From Phycisphaerales bacterium (GTDB lineage: Bacteria > Planctomycetota > Phycisphaerae > Phycisphaerales > UBA1924), in assembly GCA_020850415.1 (NCBI GenBank), contig JADZER010000017.1, positions 1 through 64,000 on the forward strand: a stretch of 64,000 bases of DNA, in the 5' to 3' direction. Each line of letters opens with the position of its first letter. The stretch's first letter is position 1. The translations under genes and the position numbers were made by a program. The notes under the pieces are model-generated. The model searched no databases. It was not told the origin of the DNA and saw only the letters and a list, made by a program, of their open reading frames with translations. Positions 60,972-64,000 of the stretch are shown here, piece after piece.

Positions 60972-63217
60972 TCCGCAACCGTACGACCATCGGCCTGGCG
61001 CTCGCGGCCGGTCTGTGCCTGGGCGCCCCGGGCGCCCTCGCGCAGGGCTGGCAGGAGCTCGGCCCCAAGCCCATCTCCGACAGCGGCGGGTACTCCGGGC
61101 GCGTCTCGGCCATCGGCTGCAGCGCGACGAACGCCAATCTCTACTACATCGGCGGCGCCGACGGGGGCGTGTGGAAGACCACCGACGGCGGCGTCACCTG
61201 GACGGCGCTGACCGACCGCATGCCCACCACCGCGACGGGCGCCATCGCCGTCGACCCCACCAACGACCAGATCGTCTACGCCGGCACGGGGGAGGCCAAC
61301 TACGCCAACCACTCCCGCTACGGGCTGGGTGTCTTCAAGACAACCGACGGCGGCGCGACATGGGCCCACCTCGCCGAGGCCACCTTCGGCGGGCGCACCT
61401 TCTCCAAGCTCGTCATCGACCCGCAGAACCCCGGCACGCTCTACGCGGCGGTGGCGCGCGCCGGCGGGTTCCCTGCGCTCGCGGCGGCCAAGGGCCACCC
61501 GGGCGCGACCGGGCCGGTCGGCGCCTTCAAGTCCACCGACGGCGGCGTGACCTGGACGCACCTGACCACGGGCATCCCCGCGGTCGAGGCCAGCGATATC
61601 GCCATCGACAGGCTAAACCCGCAGACCGTCTACGCCGCGATCGGCAATGTCTTTGGCGACAGCGGCAACGGCGTGTACAAGTCCACCAACGGCGGGGCGA
61701 GCTGGGCGAAGCTTGCCGGCGGCTTGCCGAGCTCGGGCATCGGGCGGATCAGCCTGGATGTCTCTCCCAGCAGCCCGCAGACGCTGTACGCCCTGCTCAC
61801 GCGCCCCTCGTCCTCGTCGGGCAGCGGCGCGTCGGCCATCGGCGGGTACCGATCCGACGACGGCGGCGCGACCTGGTACGCCCGCGGCACGGTCGACCAG
61901 TCGTCCTACGGCTGGTTCCTTTCCTGCGTCTCTGTCAAGCCGGACGATCCCAACACGGTGTTCTACGGCGGCCTGACGATGACCCGCTATATCGGCGCGT
62001 CGGGCAGCACGGTCACCCCGCCGCATGTCGACCTGCACGCGACGGCGTGGGACGCCTCGGGGAGGCTGCTGAACGGCAACGACGGGGGGATCCACCGGTC
62101 CGCCAACCTGGGCAGCTCGTGGACGAGCCTCAACACGCAGGTCGGGACCACGCAGTTCTACGCCGGGCTCTCGACGCACCCGACGAACGCCGACTTCATG
62201 CTCGGCGGCTTCCAGGACAACGGCACGAACCGGCGCACCAACAACACGACCGTCTGGGCGGGCGTTCTCGGCGGCGACGGCGGGTGGACGCAGATCAACC
62301 AGTCCAACCCCAGCATCATGTTCTGCGAGTACCAGGGCACCGGCAGCCTGTACCGCTCGACCAACGGCGGCTCGAGCTTCAGCTTCGCGGGCAACGGGAT
62401 CGGCGGGCGGAACTGCTTCCTGCCGCCGTATGTCATCGACCCGAGCAACACCAACACCGTGTACTACGGCTCGGAGCGGGTCTACCGCTCGACCAACGGC
62501 GGGACGAGCTGGAGCGCCTGGTCCGGCGACCTGACGGACGGGGCCGGCGCGATCCGCGCGCTGGCGATCGCGCCCTCGAACCCCAGCTATCTGTACGCCG
62601 CGACGAACGACGGCAATGTGCAGGTGAGCACCAACGGCGGGCAGACCTTCACGCAGATCCTCGACAACCACCCCGGCTGGCCGCGGGTGACCCGCGAGCT
62701 GTTCGTGGACCCGACGGACGAGCGGAAGGTGTACCTGGCGACGGCGTTCTTCGGCACGACGCAGATCCGTCGTTCGACCGACGCGGGCCAGACCTGGGAG
62801 GCGCTGGACCAGAACCTGCCGGACATCCCGGTGAATGTGGTCGCGGTGGATCACCGGATGCCGCGTCTGACGATCTACGCCGGGACCGACGCGGGGCTGC
62901 TGCGTTCGGTGGACGGCGGCGACAGCTGGCACGATTACCCGCCCGGCGTGCCGCACGCGCCGGTGGTGGATATCAACCTCGACACGCAGCGTGAGCGGAT
63001 GATCGTCGCGACGCAGGGGCGCGGGTCGTGGATGGCGCCGATCGAGTACTGCTTGGGCGACTGGAACGGTGACGGGCAGACCAACACGCTCGACATCCTC
63101 GCGTACCTGAACGATTGGGTGGCCGGGGAGGCGTGGGCGGATATCAACGGCGACGGTTCTGTCAACACGCTGGATGTCTTGGCCTTCCTGAACGCGTGGA
63201 ACGCGGGGTGTGCGTAG
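60968..63217 (+). CDS. Secreted BNR/sortilin-type beta-propeller protein with dockerin
   Basis: 749 residues. Signal peptide about 1-25. At least eight BNR Asp-box-like repeats of the type GVWKTTDGGVTWTAL, GVYKSTNGGASWAKL and LLRSVDGGDSWHDY make one or two propellers like VPS10/sortilin or GH74-type folds. The dockerin pair ends NAGCA, with Ala after the usual GC. No glycosidase catalytic residues were identified, so binding of glycan or peptide is likelier than cleavage. Its ATG overlaps the stop of the previous gene. Confidence 0.88.
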   Translation: MIRNRTTIGLALAAGLCLGAPGALAQGWQELGPKPISDSGGYSGRVSAIGCSATNANLYYIGGADGGVWKTTDGGVTWTALTDRMPTTATGAIAVDPTNDQIVYAGTGEANYANHSRYGLGVFKTTDGGATWAHLAEATFGGRTFSKLVIDPQNPGTLYAAVARAGGFPALAAAKGHPGATGPVGAFKSTDGGVTWTHLTTGIPAVEASDIAIDRLNPQTVYAAIGNVFGDSGNGVYKSTNGGASWAKLAGGLPSSGIGRISLDVSPSSPQTLYALLTRPSSSSGSGASAIGGYRSDDGGATWYARGTVDQSSYGWFLSCVSVKPDDPNTVFYGGLTMTRYIGASGSTVTPPHVDLHATAWDASGRLLNGNDGGIHRSANLGSSWTSLNTQVGTTQFYAGLSTHPTNADFMLGGFQDNGTNRRTNNTTVWAGVLGGDGGWTQINQSNPSIMFCEYQGTGSLYRSTNGGSSFSFAGNGIGGRNCFLPPYVIDPSNTNTVYYGSERVYRSTNGGTSWSAWSGDLTDGAGAIRALAIAPSNPSYLYAATNDGNVQVSTNGGQTFTQILDNHPGWPRVTRELFVDPTDERKVYLATAFFGTTQIRRSTDAGQTWEALDQNLPDIPVNVVAVDHRMPRLTIYAGTDAGLLRSVDGGDSWHDYPPGVPHAPVVDINLDTQRERMIVATQGRGSWMAPIEYCLGDWNGDGQTNTLDILAYLNDWVAGEAWADINGDGSVNTLDVLAFLNAWNAGCA

Positions 63218-63223
63218 CACAAA

Positions 63224-63250
63224 GCGCCGCGGCAACCGGGGCCGCGGCGC
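63224..63250. terminator. Hairpin between convergent genes
   Basis: Perfect 10-bp stem (63224-63233 with 63241-63250), 7-nt loop, flanked by AAA on the left, so three T residues follow on the minus strand. It may act in both directions. Confidence 0.55.
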
Positions 63251-63273
63251 CGGGTCGGGCGCTCGGCGCCGGG

Positions 63274-64000
63274 TCAGGCGAGGCTGGGGTTGATCTCCAG
63301 GTGGTCCCAGGTCCAGGCGTTCGCGTCGAAGTCGAGCGTGTGGAACAGCAGGGCCGCGTCCTCGCGGAGGCTCGGCGCGGCGACGGTCATGCGCCGGCCC
63401 GCGGAGGCCGCGCCGACGGGGAACTGCACGGCGGTGGCGCCGGCGTCCTCGGTGATGTTGCTGCCCACCCAGCGCCCGGCGCTGGGGGTCCAGCGGAGCA
63501 TGAGCAGGTCGGCCTCGTCGTCGAGCCCGAAGATGTTGATGCCGCCGTCGGTCGAGGTGGTGGTGCTCAGGCCCTGGGCGTAGCTGGCGGTGGAGGTGAT
63601 GGCGGTGAGGTCGCTGACGACCCAGCCCGCGCCCCTCGGCACCCACCAGTAGGCGTTGGCGTTGCCGGCGCTGTCGAGCCCGATGATGTTCATCGCGCCC
63701 CACGGGGTGACGAAGGCGGAGAGCTGGCCCTGGAGCTGCGGCCCCTCGGCGTGGGAGGTCATGTTGAGCGTTGACCAGCTCGACATGCCGGGGACCCACC
63801 AGTAGACGACGATCTCGCCGGCGTCGTTGAGCCCGGCGAGGTTGAGCGCGCCCCACGGCGCGACCCAGCTCGCCAGGCCGCCGGCCATCTCCTGCCCGCC
63901 GATCGCGCCGGTGAGGTCGGAGAACTGCCACTCGGAGAGTCCCGGGGCCCACCAGTAGTTGACGGCGTGCCCGCGGGCGTCGAGGCCGCCGATATGGATG
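63274..64000 (-). CDS. WW-repeat beta-structure protein, N-terminus outside the window
   Basis: About 242 residues are visible, entering from the right edge in an open frame. They form four copies of a roughly 55-60 residue unit: an NIxGLD/NLAGLN strand, then YWWVPG or RWTPS, then W..S.L. This looks like a propeller blade or a related all-beta repeat with a Trp-rich face. The last part (TVAAPSLREDAALLFHTLDFD) differs. There is no dockerin at its end. The function is unknown. Confidence 0.75.
   Translation of the reverse strand, partial: IHIGGLDARGHAVNYWWAPGLSEWQFSDLTGAIGGQEMAGGLASWVAPWGALNLAGLNDAGEIVVYWWVPGMSSWSTLNMTSHAEGPQLQGQLSAFVTPWGAMNIIGLDSAGNANAYWWVPRGAGWVVSDLTAITSTASYAQGLSTTTSTDGGINIFGLDDEADLLMLRWTPSAGRWVGSNITEDAGATAVQFPVGAASAGRRMTVAAPSLREDAALLFHTLDFDANAWTWDHLEINPSLA

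Overview
The window is GC-rich DNA that looks like a chromosome of a planctomycete of class Phycisphaerae. The evidence is the kind of proteins present. Eleven secreted proteins end in paired calcium-binding dockerin-like repeats that stop at, or one to two residues past, a Gly-Cys pair. There is also a type II secretion-like pseudopilin with an H-X9-DG motif, a futalosine-pathway enzyme (MqnA), a tyrosine REP transposase, and many short palindromic repeats, some of them inside housekeeping genes. Most genes are assigned by motifs read directly from the translated sequence.

Layout. 1-12.5 kb (minus strand) is an exoprotein block. It holds two tandem M36 metallopeptidases (one cut by the window edge), a secreted peptidylarginine-deiminase-like enzyme, a reprolysin-like metallopeptidase, a PstS-like binding protein with dockerins, and a pseudopilin. 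12.8-27.5 kb holds recQ, a dockerin-tagged phosphoesterase, pyrB, a lipoprotein, ubiX, a mntA-hepT toxin-antitoxin pair, a PAS histidine kinase, spoVR, a zinc-ribbon membrane protein, a TPR-sulfotransferase and an RlmL-like RNA methyltransferase. 27.6-31.1 kb holds a RAYT transposase between two 66-nt inverted repeats, apparently inserted in a small secreted-protein gene at the end of an operon of two SUMF1-like proteins. 31.3-42.4 kb holds an orphan nuoG, truA, a GH29 fucosidase, lipB, mnmA and a flavin-dependent halogenase-like protein. This stretch is dense in palindromic repeats, and truA and mnmA carry repeat-derived insertions. 42.7-48.2 kb holds an FG-GAP protein with an apparent one-base frameshift, a HAF-repeat dockerin protein, a solitary DNA methyltransferase, a NeuD-like acyltransferase and a beta-propeller protein. 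48.3-52.5 kb holds mqnA, a degenerate sigma-70-like regulator and gatB. 52.6-63.2 kb (plus strand) is a second exoprotein block: LamG, subtilisin, metalloprotease/beta-helix, M14 carboxypeptidase, an unknown secreted protein and a BNR propeller. A WW-repeat protein enters from the right edge.

Together, the two exoprotein blocks look like a surface or secreted protein-degradation kit: endopeptidases of the M36, reprolysin-like and S8 types, an M14 carboxypeptidase, and an arginine-modifying enzyme. All share one C-terminal tag and presumably one sorting or anchoring route whose receptor is not in this window. The second theme is invasion by REP-like palindromes, with a candidate mobilising enzyme present.
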